Notes under the pieces: generated by a model | Told to the model about the DNA's origin: nothing | Seen by the model: only the letters and a program-made list of their open reading frames with translations | Databases searched by the model: none | Source: Helicobacteraceae bacterium | GTDB taxonomy: Bacteria; Campylobacterota; Campylobacteria; Campylobacterales; SZUA-545 | DNA length: 9,572 bases | Assembly: GCA_031276985.1 (NCBI GenBank) | Contig: JAISMA010000252.1 | Location: forward strand, 1-9,572 | Direction of reading: 5' to 3' | Position numbers and translations under genes: made by a program | Shown: positions 1 through 6,429 of the stretch, piece by piece | How positions within the stretch are numbered: position 1 is the first letter of the stretch | Layout of the letters: every line of letters begins with the position of its first letter

Positions 1-1223
1 AAGCCGCCAAAAAAATCGACGATCTTTTTCACGTCGCGTTCGCGCAGGCGGTTTTTTGCGCCGTCTTTGACGAAATCGCGGGAAGCGTCGACGATGTAAA
101 TTCCCGTTCTGGAAACGGCGTTTTCTTTGTCGAGTACGATAATGCAGGCGGGAATGCCCGTGCCGTAAAACAGGTTTGGCGGCAGACCGATTATGCCTTT
201 AATCACTTTTTGGTCGATTAGGCTTTTGCGGATCGCGGCTTCCGCGCCGCCGCGAAACAACACGCCGTGCGGCAGAATGATTGCGCCTTTGGCGTTTGGC
301 TTCATCGATCTTAAGCAGTGTATGAGCCACGCGAAATCGCCGTTTTTGGCGGGCGGCATTGCGCCAAAGCCCACGAAGCGCTCTTTGTGAGTTAATCCCG
401 TCGTCCATGCTTTGTATGAAAACGGCGGATTGGCGACGACGTAATCGAAGCGTTTGATCGCCTCGCCGTCGAAGTATTGCGGCGCGGAGAACGTGCTTTT
501 ACCGCCTTTGATCGTTGCCGTCGCTTTGTTGTGCAAGACGAGATTCATCTTTGCTAGTCCCGCCGTGCGACTTTCGCTTTCCTGCCCGTAAATGCTAAGT
601 CCGTACGGCGCTTCGTCGGAAGCGCGAATGAGCAGCGAACCGCTTCCGCAAGCGGGATCGTATATGGTTTCGTCGGCGCTTTTCGCGCCGCTCGCGCCGA
701 TGATTTTCGCAATGACGCGAGAGACTTCGGCGGGCGTGTAGAACTGCCCTTTGCTTTTGCCGCTTTCGGTGGCGAAATGGCGCATAAGGTATTCGTAGGC
801 GTCGCCGATGATGTCGTCGCCGCCCGCTTGGTTGGCGCTGAAGTCGAAGGCGTCTTCAAATATGGAGATTAGTTTGGTTAGCTTTTCTATTTTTTCCGCG
901 CCAGAGCCGATTTTGTCGTCGCTGTCGAAGTCGGCTATGTCGATAACGCCCGCGAGGTTGTTATCTTGCGCGAGTTTTGCGATGGTTGTGTTTATGCGCT
1001 CGCCAATGTTTGCGGAGTTTTTCGCGGCGATTAGATCGTCAAAGCCGCCGCCTTCGTCCACTTTGATTTCGCCGTAGCGATTGTTTTTGAAGCGATCGGT
1101 AACGTATTTCATAAATAGCAGGGTTAATATGTAATCTTTGTATTCGGACGCGTCCATGCCGCCGCGCAACTCGTCGCAACTTGCCCATAGCGCGCCGTAT
1201 ATTTTGCTTTTCTTTACCGCCAT
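1..1223 (-). CDS. hsdM: Type I restriction-modification system DNA methyltransferase subunit HsdM (partial, 3' end beyond left edge)
   Basis: Modification subunit of a type I restriction-modification complex. It transfers a methyl group from SAM to adenine N6 in the site chosen by the HsdS subunit. I translated the minus strand from ATG at 1223; 407 complete codons are present and no stop occurs before the edge. An N-terminal helical HsdM domain (about residues 5-130) is followed by the N6-adenine methylase domain. That domain has GQFYTPAEV (159-167), SAM-binding motif I DPACGSGSLL (189-198) and catalytic motif IV NPPF (265-268). Family members are usually about 500 aa, so roughly the last fifth is missing, and hsdS/hsdR would lie further left if present. 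The start is supported by AAGGAG at 1232-1237, eight bases upstream. The gene lies 32 bp after the XRE gene on the same strand and may use the -10-like TATAAT at 1255-1260. The reading frame is intact as far as seen. Confidence 0.95.
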   Translation of the reverse strand, partial: MAVKKSKIYGALWASCDELRGGMDASEYKDYILTLLFMKYVTDRFKNNRYGEIKVDEGGGFDDLIAAKNSANIGERINTTIAKLAQDNNLAGVIDIADFDSDDKIGSGAEKIEKLTKLISIFEDAFDFSANQAGGDDIIGDAYEYLMRHFATESGKSKGQFYTPAEVSRVIAKIIGASGAKSADETIYDPACGSGSLLIRASDEAPYGLSIYGQESESRTAGLAKMNLVLHNKATATIKGGKSTFSAPQYFDGEAIKRFDYVVANPPFSYKAWTTGLTHKERFVGFGAMPPAKNGDFAWLIHCLRSMKPNAKGAIILPHGVLFRGGAEAAIRKSLIDQKVIKGIIGLPPNLFYGTGIPACIIVLDKENAVSRTGIYIVDASRDFVKDGAKNRLRERDVKKIVDFFGG

Positions 1224-1231
1224 AAGCGCTT

Positions 1232-1237
1232 CTCCTT
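1232..1237 (-). promoter_or_regulatory. Shine-Dalgarno site of hsdM
   Basis: The minus strand reads AAGGAG, eight bases before the ATG at 1223. It fixes the hsdM start and separates its translation from that of the upstream XRE gene. Confidence 0.75.
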
Positions 1238-1254
1238 GCGTTTTGAGTCGGGGA

Positions 1255-1260
1255 ATTATA
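1255..1260 (-). promoter_or_regulatory. Possible sigma-70 -10 box for hsdM
   Basis: A perfect TATAAT on the minus strand overlaps the stop codon of the XRE gene (CTA TAA T). Transcription would begin near 1248, leaving a leader of about 25 nt that contains the hsdM AAGGAG. No good -35 hexamer is visible at 16-18 bp, but Campylobacterota promoters often lack one. It could also be chance, because the last sense codons supply most of the motif. If real, hsdM is uncoupled from the flagellar operon. Confidence 0.4.
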
Positions 1261-1600
1261 GGAATTTGTGATAAGGCGCGCCGAAAACGGCTTCGATCTT
1301 TTTTGCCATTTTGACGCTGATTCGCCTTGCGCCGCGCTCCATATCGGATATTACGTTTTGCTTCGCGCCGAGTTTTTCGGCAAATTCGCCTTGCGTTAAG
1401 TTGTTTTTGAGGCGAAGGCATTTAAGCGCCATCGACGGACAGCCTTCGTCCTCGCAACATTCAAGCTCCACGTCGTGTCCGCTTAGGCGCAAAAAGGAAC
1501 AAACGGCTTCGCCAACGCTTTTGGCGGCTTCGGAATCGGCTACGGCGGCGACAACTTCGCACCCTTTCGCGCCGCGCCTTAAAGAGAGTTTGATCTCCAT
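1256..1600 (-). CDS. XRE-family helix-turn-helix protein with cysteine-rich N-terminal part
   Basis: Predicted small DNA-binding protein of 114 aa. The C-terminal half (about 57-107) is a Cro/C1-type helix-turn-helix. It has LTQGEFAEKLG as the first helices, QNVISDMERG as the recognition-helix region, and a closing helix ending in YHKFL. Residues 1-56 do not match a domain I recognise. They carry Cys14, Cys34 and a cluster at 48, 49, 54 and 61 (ECCEDEGC plus a Cys in the next helix), which could bind metal or sense redox state; that is inference. Its ATG overlaps the flgK stop by one base (TAATG), so translation is probably coupled to flgK. hsdM follows 32 bp later. It could regulate flagellar genes or the RM system, or be an antitoxin-like orphan. 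No toxin partner is visible. Target unknown. Confidence 0.85.
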   Translation of the reverse strand: MEIKLSLRRGAKGCEVVAAVADSEAAKSVGEAVCSFLRLSGHDVELECCEDEGCPSMALKCLRLKNNLTQGEFAEKLGAKQNVISDMERGARRISVKMAKKIEAVFGAPYHKFL

Positions 1601-3792
1601 TACACTTTAATTCCCAGCAGCGTTTCCAACATTGTCTGTATCGTGCTGATGACCCGCGCGTTCGCCGAATAACCCGCTTGAAAGCGAATTAGGTTCGCAA
1701 GCTCTTCGTCGACATTGACGCGGCTAATGGAATTAAACTGCGTTCCGACGCTGTTTTCGATTGCCGTAGCCGTTTCCAAAGAGGTCGCCGAGGTTGCCGC
1801 GTCCTCCGCGAGCGATCCCGCGAGAAACTTATAGCGTCCCATGATTGTCTCTCTTGAAACCGAGCCGTCGAGATTGAAAAACGAGACGTTTTCGTATTGA
1901 AGCTGTTGCATGGCGTTGGCGATTTTGTTGTTGCCGACGACGGGCAGATCGTAGGCTTGAATCTTGGCGGGATCGTTTTTGAAAAGGCTGTTTAGATCTA
2001 TGTCTTTGGCGCTGGAGCCGACAAAAAAACTATTAAGCCCGATCGCGCCGCCAAAACCCGTTTCGTTATCGACGAGGTTAAACGACAGTTCGGAGTTTTG
2101 ATCTTTTACATGGATGCTTAGGCGGTTGCCGTCAAAACCCGCGACGAGAAAATCGTCGACGTCGTTTGTCATATCGTTGTCTTTGTTGTCGTCGACGCGA
2201 GGCATATTTATTTGCGCGGCGATTCCGTGCAAAGTGGAATAAAGCGGATTGGTCGATTGTTTGTCGACGATTATCTTTCTTGCGGCGATCTGAACGCCGT
2301 TGTCGTCGTATACGCCGATTGTAAAACTTCCGTTTGCGATCGTGAATGGAATATCGAGCGCGTCGACTACGTCGAGATTTTTTGATCCCGTCATATCTAA
2401 CGCCGATCGTATATACGACGTATCTTCGGAAATAAGCAGCGATCCTAACTGCGTGGAAGCGCTTGTCGCGTTCGTAACCAAAGCCAACTGCCCGCCCGCG
2501 ATACGCGCCTCGCCGTCTAAATTTCGCGCCGATAACTGCGCGTTGATCGCGTCGGCGACTTGCGAAAGGCTCATTAGTTTTGGATCGATATGAACTACTA
2601 TATCGGGCTGAAGCCTAACGCCTTCTTGAGAATATGCGGTTATGGTCATATCGCCCTCTTGAACTTTGCCGACCAAAACCTCTTTGCCAAGATTGGCGAT
2701 CGGGGTATATTTCGCGCGTTCGGGAGAGAGGCTGACGCTATCGCCGATTAGGGCGCTTGTCATGCTTGTCGCGGCGCTGGATGCGTAAATTTGATTTGTG
2801 GATTGGATTAACCCGCGCGCGAAAACGTCGAGAGCGTCTTTGTATTTTTGCAAAAGTCCGTCGGCGGATTCGCCCGTAGCTTTGTTGAACGTTCGCCCGC
2901 GCAAATCGAGAATCGCGCCTAGCTTGCCGCCCGTAATGTCTTTGCTAATGTCGATTAGGCTTAGATCGCGCTGTTGAAAATAGACGGCGTTTTGCCCCAG
3001 CTCTCCGTTTGCGGCGATCGGGCGGAAACTGTCGTCGTTTACAATCGAAAAACCGCCTAAAAGTATCGAATAATTTTCGTCGTAATCGGCGACGTAGGAG
3101 TCGGTTTCGGTCATTGTTTTAACGCCCGTTTTCAACACCTGCGCGCCCGTTAGTTTTTGAAGCTGCAATTCAAGGTTGTCGCGCTCGTCGCGCAATTGGT
3201 TCGCGTGGGCGTAATCGCTCGCTTCGGCTTCGCGTATTTTTTTGTTGATATTGGCGATCTCTTTGGCTAGTTTATTGACTTCGCTAACGACGCTCGCAAG
3301 ATGTTCGTCGGCTAATTTTTGCAGATCGCTTAATTTGGCGCGAATCTGTTGCAGGCTTAGGCTAAGGTTTTTGGCGGCTTCGGCGACGGTAACTTTTTGC
3401 GTGCTTTCCGTAGGATTTACGGAGAGCTTCTGCCATGCGTTGAAATACGCCAGCAGATCGCGCTGAACGCCTTTTTCGTCGATGTCGGGAAAGTATTGCG
3501 ACGCTTCTTGAAGCGTTTGCGTCGTATAGTCGTAAAACTCAAGTTTGGTCGCCGCGTCGCGGTAGCGCTCATAGACAAACTCGTTGTGAACGCGAATTAC
3601 CTGATCGACTTTCGCGCCCGTGCCGATGTCGCCCGGGTTGACGCGTAACGAAATGCGGGAGCTAATGTCGACTTTTTGGCGCGTATAGGACGGATTGTCC
3701 GCGTTGGCTATGTTGTTGGAGACAATATCCGTCGCTAACTGCGAAACCTGCAAACCCGAATAGCTTGTGTAAAGCGCCGAAAGCAAAGACAC
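1600..3792 (-). CDS. flgK: Flagellar hook-associated protein 1 (FlgK)
   Basis: First junction protein between hook and filament, exported by the flagellar type III apparatus and chaperoned by FlgN. The N-terminus (MSLLSALYTSYSGLQVSQ, then SNNIANADNPSYTRQ up to about residue 40) is the classic rod/hook-family helix. The C-terminus (696-730, EELANLIRFQAGYSANARVI and on) is the matching heptad-rich helix; together they form the D0 coiled coil. Residues about 90-220 are helical and contain several heptads. At 730 aa it is longer than FlgK of Salmonella (about 550) or C. jejuni (about 610). The extra length is in the central, probably surface-exposed part. The start is GTG at 3792 with AGAGGA at 3799-3804, three bases after the flgN stop. 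The stop TAA overlaps the next gene's ATG. No frameshift is apparent. Confidence 0.97.
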   Translation of the reverse strand: MSLLSALYTSYSGLQVSQLATDIVSNNIANADNPSYTRQKVDISSRISLRVNPGDIGTGAKVDQVIRVHNEFVYERYRDAATKLEFYDYTTQTLQEASQYFPDIDEKGVQRDLLAYFNAWQKLSVNPTESTQKVTVAEAAKNLSLSLQQIRAKLSDLQKLADEHLASVVSEVNKLAKEIANINKKIREAEASDYAHANQLRDERDNLELQLQKLTGAQVLKTGVKTMTETDSYVADYDENYSILLGGFSIVNDDSFRPIAANGELGQNAVYFQQRDLSLIDISKDITGGKLGAILDLRGRTFNKATGESADGLLQKYKDALDVFARGLIQSTNQIYASSAATSMTSALIGDSVSLSPERAKYTPIANLGKEVLVGKVQEGDMTITAYSQEGVRLQPDIVVHIDPKLMSLSQVADAINAQLSARNLDGEARIAGGQLALVTNATSASTQLGSLLISEDTSYIRSALDMTGSKNLDVVDALDIPFTIANGSFTIGVYDDNGVQIAARKIIVDKQSTNPLYSTLHGIAAQINMPRVDDNKDNDMTNDVDDFLVAGFDGNRLSIHVKDQNSELSFNLVDNETGFGGAIGLNSFFVGSSAKDIDLNSLFKNDPAKIQAYDLPVVGNNKIANAMQQLQYENVSFFNLDGSVSRETIMGRYKFLAGSLAEDAATSATSLETATAIENSVGTQFNSISRVNVDEELANLIRFQAGYSANARVISTIQTMLETLLGIKV

Positions 3793-3795
3793 GAT

Positions 3796-4215
3796 CTATC
3801 CTCTTGTTTGCAGTAAGCCCGCGTTGGAGAGTTTAACGCCGTCGTAGCCGTTTTGCTCGCTTGGCAGGATCGCGCTCAAAAGCGACGAATAAAACTCGCC
3901 AATCGTGGAAACCAGCGAAGCAAGCCGTTTGTTGAGTTTGTGAAGGTCGATCAAAGAGCCTTTAAGTTTTTCCAGCAGATCGCGCTCTTCGGGCGTGATC
4001 GCGCTTGCGAGATCTTCGCTCGCGGCGACTTTCGCGATCGCTTGATCCAAAAGCGTTTTTTGCGCCTGAAATACGGCGACAAGCTCCTCTTTGGCTTTTG
4101 CGCGGCTAAAAATCTCCTCGTGTTTCGCCTCTTTAATGGCGGCTAAATCGGATTTGGTAACGCCGATTAGTTTTTCTAGCGTTTCGTTAGCGGCTTTCAG
4201 CTTGGCGGCGATCAT
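3796..4215 (-). CDS. flgN: FlgN-like flagellar export chaperone
   Basis: Probable cytoplasmic chaperone that keeps FlgK (and FlgL) soluble and delivers them to the export gate. The 139-aa product is almost entirely helical and highly charged. It has amphipathic helices at about 2-55 and 70-112, as in the FlgN family, and a flexible tail (about 118-139) where FlgN proteins usually bind their cargo. Sequence identity in this family is low, so the call leans on length, helix pattern and position between flgM and flgK. The ATG at 4215 is preceded by AAAGGGG (4224-4230), which lies in the 3' arm of a predicted hairpin. The gene ends three bases before the flgK GTG, consistent with coupled synthesis of chaperone and cargo. 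Confidence 0.85.
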   Translation of the reverse strand: MIAAKLKAANETLEKLIGVTKSDLAAIKEAKHEEIFSRAKAKEELVAVFQAQKTLLDQAIAKVAASEDLASAITPEERDLLEKLKGSLIDLHKLNKRLASLVSTIGEFYSSLLSAILPSEQNGYDGVKLSNAGLLQTRG

Positions 4216-4222
4216 ACAAATT

Positions 4223-4247
4223 GCCCCTTTCTAAAATTTGGAGGGGC
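4223..4247 (-). promoter_or_regulatory. Hairpin covering the flgN ribosome-binding site
   Basis: The minus-strand RNA reads GCCCCT (4247-4242), a 13-nt loop, then AGGGGC (4228-4223). This is a perfect six-pair GC-rich inverted repeat in the 38-bp gap between the flgM stop and the flgN ATG. Its 3' arm contains most of the flgN Shine-Dalgarno AAAGGGG. There is no U-tract after it (AATTTGT follows), so a translational gate for flgN is more likely than an intrinsic terminator. A minor processing or attenuation role is possible. Confidence 0.45.
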
Positions 4248-4253
4248 GAGGAG

Positions 4254-4445
4254 TCAAATCAAAGCCTCCGCGACTTTTTGCGCGGTTTTTTCAAGGTCGA
4301 ATTTGTATCGTCCCTGCTCGATCTCTTTTTTGATCTCCTCGACCCTGTTTTGCGGTTTTTGAGCCTCTCGCGCTTTCGCGCTTTCCTTTGCGTCGCTCAA
4401 ACCGACTACGCTTCCGACTTGGCTTTGCGTGATTGGAGTAACCAT
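4254..4445 (-). CDS. flgM: Anti-sigma-28 factor FlgM
   Basis: Binds FliA (sigma-28) and holds late flagellar genes off until it is exported through the finished hook-basal body. The 63-aa product has the short form seen in Campylobacterota (about 65 aa in C. jejuni, about 97 in Salmonella). The N-terminal half is polar and probably disordered. The C-terminal half has the conserved FlgM helices: RVEEIKKEIEQGRYKFD (34-50), then LEKTAQKVAEALI (51-63), which contact sigma-28 in known homologues. The start ATG at 4445 has AAGGT at 4452-4456. It sits 47 bp after flgJ, the widest gap in the flg part of the operon, and that gap carries a sigma-28-like promoter. Own-promoter control by its own target sigma factor would make a feedback loop. 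Confidence 0.93.
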   Translation of the reverse strand: MVTPITQSQVGSVVGLSDAKESAKAREAQKPQNRVEEIKKEIEQGRYKFDLEKTAQKVAEALI

Positions 4446-4479
4446 TTTCTACCTTTTCAAACCTAGTTTATTTCCAACT

Positions 4480-4506
4480 AAATCGGCGGCGCTCATTTTT
4501 CCTGAA
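4480..4506 (-). promoter_or_regulatory. Candidate sigma-28 (FliA) promoter for flgM
   Basis: The minus strand has GCCGATTT at 4487-4480, close to the enteric -10 GCCGATAA and matching the CGATWT form reported for Campylobacter. A weak TTCA lies 15 bases upstream (4506-4503), where TAAA is expected. The 11-mer CGATTTAGTTG beginning in this box recurs exactly upstream of flaG. Transcription would start around 4473, leaving a leader of roughly 28 nt with the flgM ribosome-binding site. The -35 part overlaps the end of flgJ. Confidence 0.45.
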
Positions 4507-4786
4507 CCTTGTTTTGCAAGAAATTGAACAAAAGCTCGCTGTAACCGAAACTGCCCGATAGCGCCGAAGCCAGCGTTTCGTGATAGAGCGATCGGTAAAT
4601 CTCGCTTCCCGCGCTTTTGCCAAACAGCGGATCGTCGCCGCTCATCGCAATATCGAGGGTCTGTTTCAACAGCAACGCCTCGAAGTTGTCCGTCTGCTCT
4701 TTGAGCGCGGCTTTCGTGTTTGGCGAGCGCCGCGTTACCTCGCCTAAAATCGCGTTTCTAGGCAATGCGGATTCGTAGGTTTGCAT
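4493..4786 (-). CDS. flgJ: FlgJ-like flagellar rod-binding protein (single domain)
   Basis: Rod assembly factor in the periplasm, corresponding to the N-terminal rod-cap domain of enteric FlgJ. It is 97 aa, and essentially all of it from about residue 26 on is the rod-binding domain. It has QTDNFEALLLKQTLDIA, then DDPLFGKSAGSEIYRSLYHE and a closing helix with FGYSELLFNFL. The C-terminal muramidase domain of enteric FlgJ is absent, as usual in Campylobacterota, so wall opening must be done by another enzyme. The ATG at 4786 overlaps the flgI stop by one base (TAATG), implying coupled translation. The P-ring protein and rod cap act at the same assembly stage, which fits the pairing. Confidence 0.9.
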   Translation of the reverse strand: MQTYESALPRNAILGEVTRRSPNTKAALKEQTDNFEALLLKQTLDIAMSGDDPLFGKSAGSEIYRSLYHETLASALSGSFGYSELLFNFLQNKVQEK

Positions 4787-5811
4787 TAGTTGATCTCCAA
4801 TTCCGCCTCTAACGCGCCGGAGCGTTTCAGGGCTTGCATAATCGCGATCACGTCGTTCGCGCCCGCGCCAATCTGTTGCAACGCGCCCGCGACGTTCGCC
4901 ACCGTTAGCGGCTTGCCGTCGGGAGAAAGGCTTTCGTCAATGTTGAGCGTAACGGCGTTATGCGTTATCACGACGGGTCTAACGCGCGCGTTTATTCCCG
5001 CGACGATCGTGCCGCTTTTTTCGTCGATTGTTACTTTGTTTGCGATAGCGATCGGAACGTCGATATTGCCCGCTTCGGACAAAAACTCGACCATGCTCGC
5101 GTCTTTTGGCTTTTGGAGATTGATCGATCTGGCGTCGATCGCGTTTGCGATCCGCTCGCCGTAGCGCCGATTGATTGCGTTTTGGATTGCGACCGCGTTG
5201 TCCAAGCTACTTTCTTTTAGGCTCAAAACCGCCGTTTCGCGTCCCGCGAGATCGAATCTCGCCTCCCGCTCGATGATTGCGCCGTTTGCGATTTTGGCGG
5301 CGTTTGTCTGCGCGTTTTGGGCGGTCGAAACCGCGCCCTGCGCCAAAGCGTAAATGTTGCCGTCCGCGCCTTTAAGCGCCGTCATCAGCAACGTTCCGCC
5401 CTTAAGACTTTTGGCGTCGCCGATAGAGCCGATTTGAATATCGACGCGATCGCCCTGTCTGGCGAACGGCTCAAGTTTGGCGGTTACCATAACCGCCGCG
5501 ACGTTTTTGCTGTTGATGTCGTTTTGGGAGACTTTGATATTGACGCTTTGCAACAGATTGGCTAACGTCTGCGTCGTGATCGCGCCCGTCGTTCCGTCGC
5601 CCGTGCCGCTTAAACCCACGACTAAACCAAATCCCATAAGCTGATTGTCGCGGATTCCGACGACGTTTGTAATGTCTTTGATTGGTCGCGCCAGCAGCGA
5701 ATTGACGCACACAAATAAAAAAAGTATGAGCGCCGTAGCCCGCGCCGCGCTTTCAATGCGACTCGCCAGATTAGCGCCGCCGCTTCCAAACAAAACGCTT
5801 AACTTAAACAT
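4786..5811 (-). CDS. flgI: Flagellar P-ring protein FlgI
   Basis: Builds the periplasmic P-ring, the bushing in the peptidoglycan layer around the rod. I chose ATG 5811 (341 aa). A longer frame back to TTG 5847 is open, but ATG 5811 has GGAG five bases upstream, and a sigma-54 site at 5843-5859 would start transcription downstream of the TTG. The export signal is long. About 24 polar/charged residues precede a hydrophobic core (ALILFLFVCV, 27-36), with likely cleavage after Ala41. The mature N-terminus RPIKDITNVVGIRDNQLMGFG is the family signature, followed by GLSGTGDGTTG. The rest matches FlgI throughout, including GTIVAGINARVRPVVI and LNIDESLSPDGKPLTVANVA near the C-terminus. Mature length is normal. 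It precedes flgJ with a TAATG overlap. Confidence 0.97.
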   Translation of the reverse strand: MFKLSVLFGSGGANLASRIESAARATALILFLFVCVNSLLARPIKDITNVVGIRDNQLMGFGLVVGLSGTGDGTTGAITTQTLANLLQSVNIKVSQNDINSKNVAAVMVTAKLEPFARQGDRVDIQIGSIGDAKSLKGGTLLMTALKGADGNIYALAQGAVSTAQNAQTNAAKIANGAIIEREARFDLAGRETAVLSLKESSLDNAVAIQNAINRRYGERIANAIDARSINLQKPKDASMVEFLSEAGNIDVPIAIANKVTIDEKSGTIVAGINARVRPVVITHNAVTLNIDESLSPDGKPLTVANVAGALQQIGAGANDVIAIMQALKRSGALEAELEIN

Positions 5812-5816
5812 CGCCG

Positions 5817-5820
5817 CTCC
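5817..5820 (-). promoter_or_regulatory. Shine-Dalgarno site deciding the flgI start
   Basis: GGAG on the minus strand lies five bases before ATG 5811. No comparable motif stands before the alternative TTG at 5847, which directly abuts the rsmD stop. Confidence 0.65.
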
Positions 5821-5842
5821 ATGCAAGAGTTTCGCGTCTGCC

Positions 5843-5859
5843 AGCAATTAACGTTCCAA
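5843..5859 (-). promoter_or_regulatory. Sigma-54 (RpoN) promoter for flgI
   Basis: The minus strand reads TTGGAACGTTAATTGCT. The -24 GG (5857-5856) and -12 GC (5845-5844) are separated by exactly 10 bases. The whole motif fits the Campylobacter/Helicobacter form TTGGAAC-R-N4-TTGCT without a mismatch. It straddles the rsmD stop codon. Transcription would start near 5833, leaving a leader of about 20 nt with the flgI GGAG. Rod and ring genes are typically under RpoN/FlgR control in this group, so it probably gives flgI and downstream genes their own flagellar-stage input. Confidence 0.75.
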
Positions 5860-6429
5860 TAAGTAGTAACTAAGCGTCGTTTTGCCGAACTTTCTGCGTT
5901 TTGCGAGAGTCAGCGATCCTAGCCGATCGGCAAGCGACGCGGCGGAACTATGCTCTACAATCGCGCCCGCCGTTACTTTAGGCGAAAGCGCGGCGATCGC
6001 GTTTTGCGTTTTTTCGTAAACGTCCGCAAAGCCGTCGCGGATTGAAAAAGGCGGATCAAAGTAAAACCACGCTTTTTTATCGATTGATTTCAAATAGTCC
6101 GTCGCGCTTGCGATCAAAGCGAACGCGTCGCCGAAAAACAGTTTCGCGTTGGCAATCTTTAGCGCGGCGATATTTTGCTCCAAAACCTTGAAAACTTGGC
6201 GATCGCGCTCGATGAAAATCGCCAAATCCGCGCCGCGACTGATCGCCTCAAGCCCGACCGATCCGCTTCCCGCAAACGCTTCGAGAAAGGCAAAACCCGC
6301 GATCTCGCCTTGTAGCGAATCAAAGATCGATTCGCGCGCGATCGATTTGGTGGGACGCGCTCCAAGCGTTTCGGGCAACAAAAACGCGCGCCCTTTTAGC
6401 GATCCGCCGACGATTTTCGCGTAGTTCAT
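5848..6429 (-). CDS. rsmD: RsmD-family 16S rRNA (guanine-N2)-methyltransferase
   Basis: Predicted to methylate G966 (E. coli numbering) of 16S rRNA, using SAM, during 30S assembly. The 193-aa product has the RsmD signatures: IVGGSLKGR (6-14), the RPT motif (25-27) followed by RESIFDSL, SAM-binding FAGSGSVGLEAISRGA (52-67), an acidic motif II E74, and catalytic DPPF (125-128). Length is normal. In genome annotations such proteins are sometimes called DNA methyltransferases because of DPPF. The N-terminal RsmD features argue for rRNA. The ATG at 6429 overlaps the upstream 113-aa gene in an ATGA junction, and flgI follows 36 bp after its stop. Placement of a ribosome-modification gene at the head of a flagellar operon recalls the C. 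jejuni cj1461-flgI arrangement (from memory). Confidence 0.93.
   Translation of the reverse strand: MNYAKIVGGSLKGRAFLLPETLGARPTKSIARESIFDSLQGEIAGFAFLEAFAGSGSVGLEAISRGADLAIFIERDRQVFKVLEQNIAALKIANAKLFFGDAFALIASATDYLKSIDKKAWFYFDPPFSIRDGFADVYEKTQNAIAALSPKVTAGAIVEHSSAASLADRLGSLTLAKRRKFGKTTLSYYLLER

Noticed and set aside
9..15. A7 run near the left edge, inside hsdM, as a phase-variation tract
   Set aside because: Seven bases are short for slippage-based switching, and the hsdM frame reads through it intact. Similar T7/T6 runs occur elsewhere in the window without effect.
4223..4247. The flgM-flgN hairpin as an intrinsic terminator
   Set aside because: There is no U-tract after the stem, the stem is only six pairs, and termination here would cut off flgN and flgK.
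4461..4476. Second sigma-54-like site before flgM (minus strand TTGG-N10-GG)
   Set aside because: The -24 half and spacing fit, but the -12 is GG instead of GC. The predicted start would also fall on the flgM ribosome-binding site, leaving almost no leader.
4815..4828. GG-N10-GC spacing on the minus strand in the flgI end as a promoter for flgJ
   Set aside because: Only the two dinucleotides match. The flanks lack TTGGAA and TTGCT, and such pairs are common by chance in this GC-rich coding DNA.
4786..5847. Longer FlgI form from TTG 5847 (353 aa)
   Set aside because: It has no ribosome-binding site and adds polar residues before an already long signal sequence. It also starts upstream of the transcript expected from the sigma-54 site.
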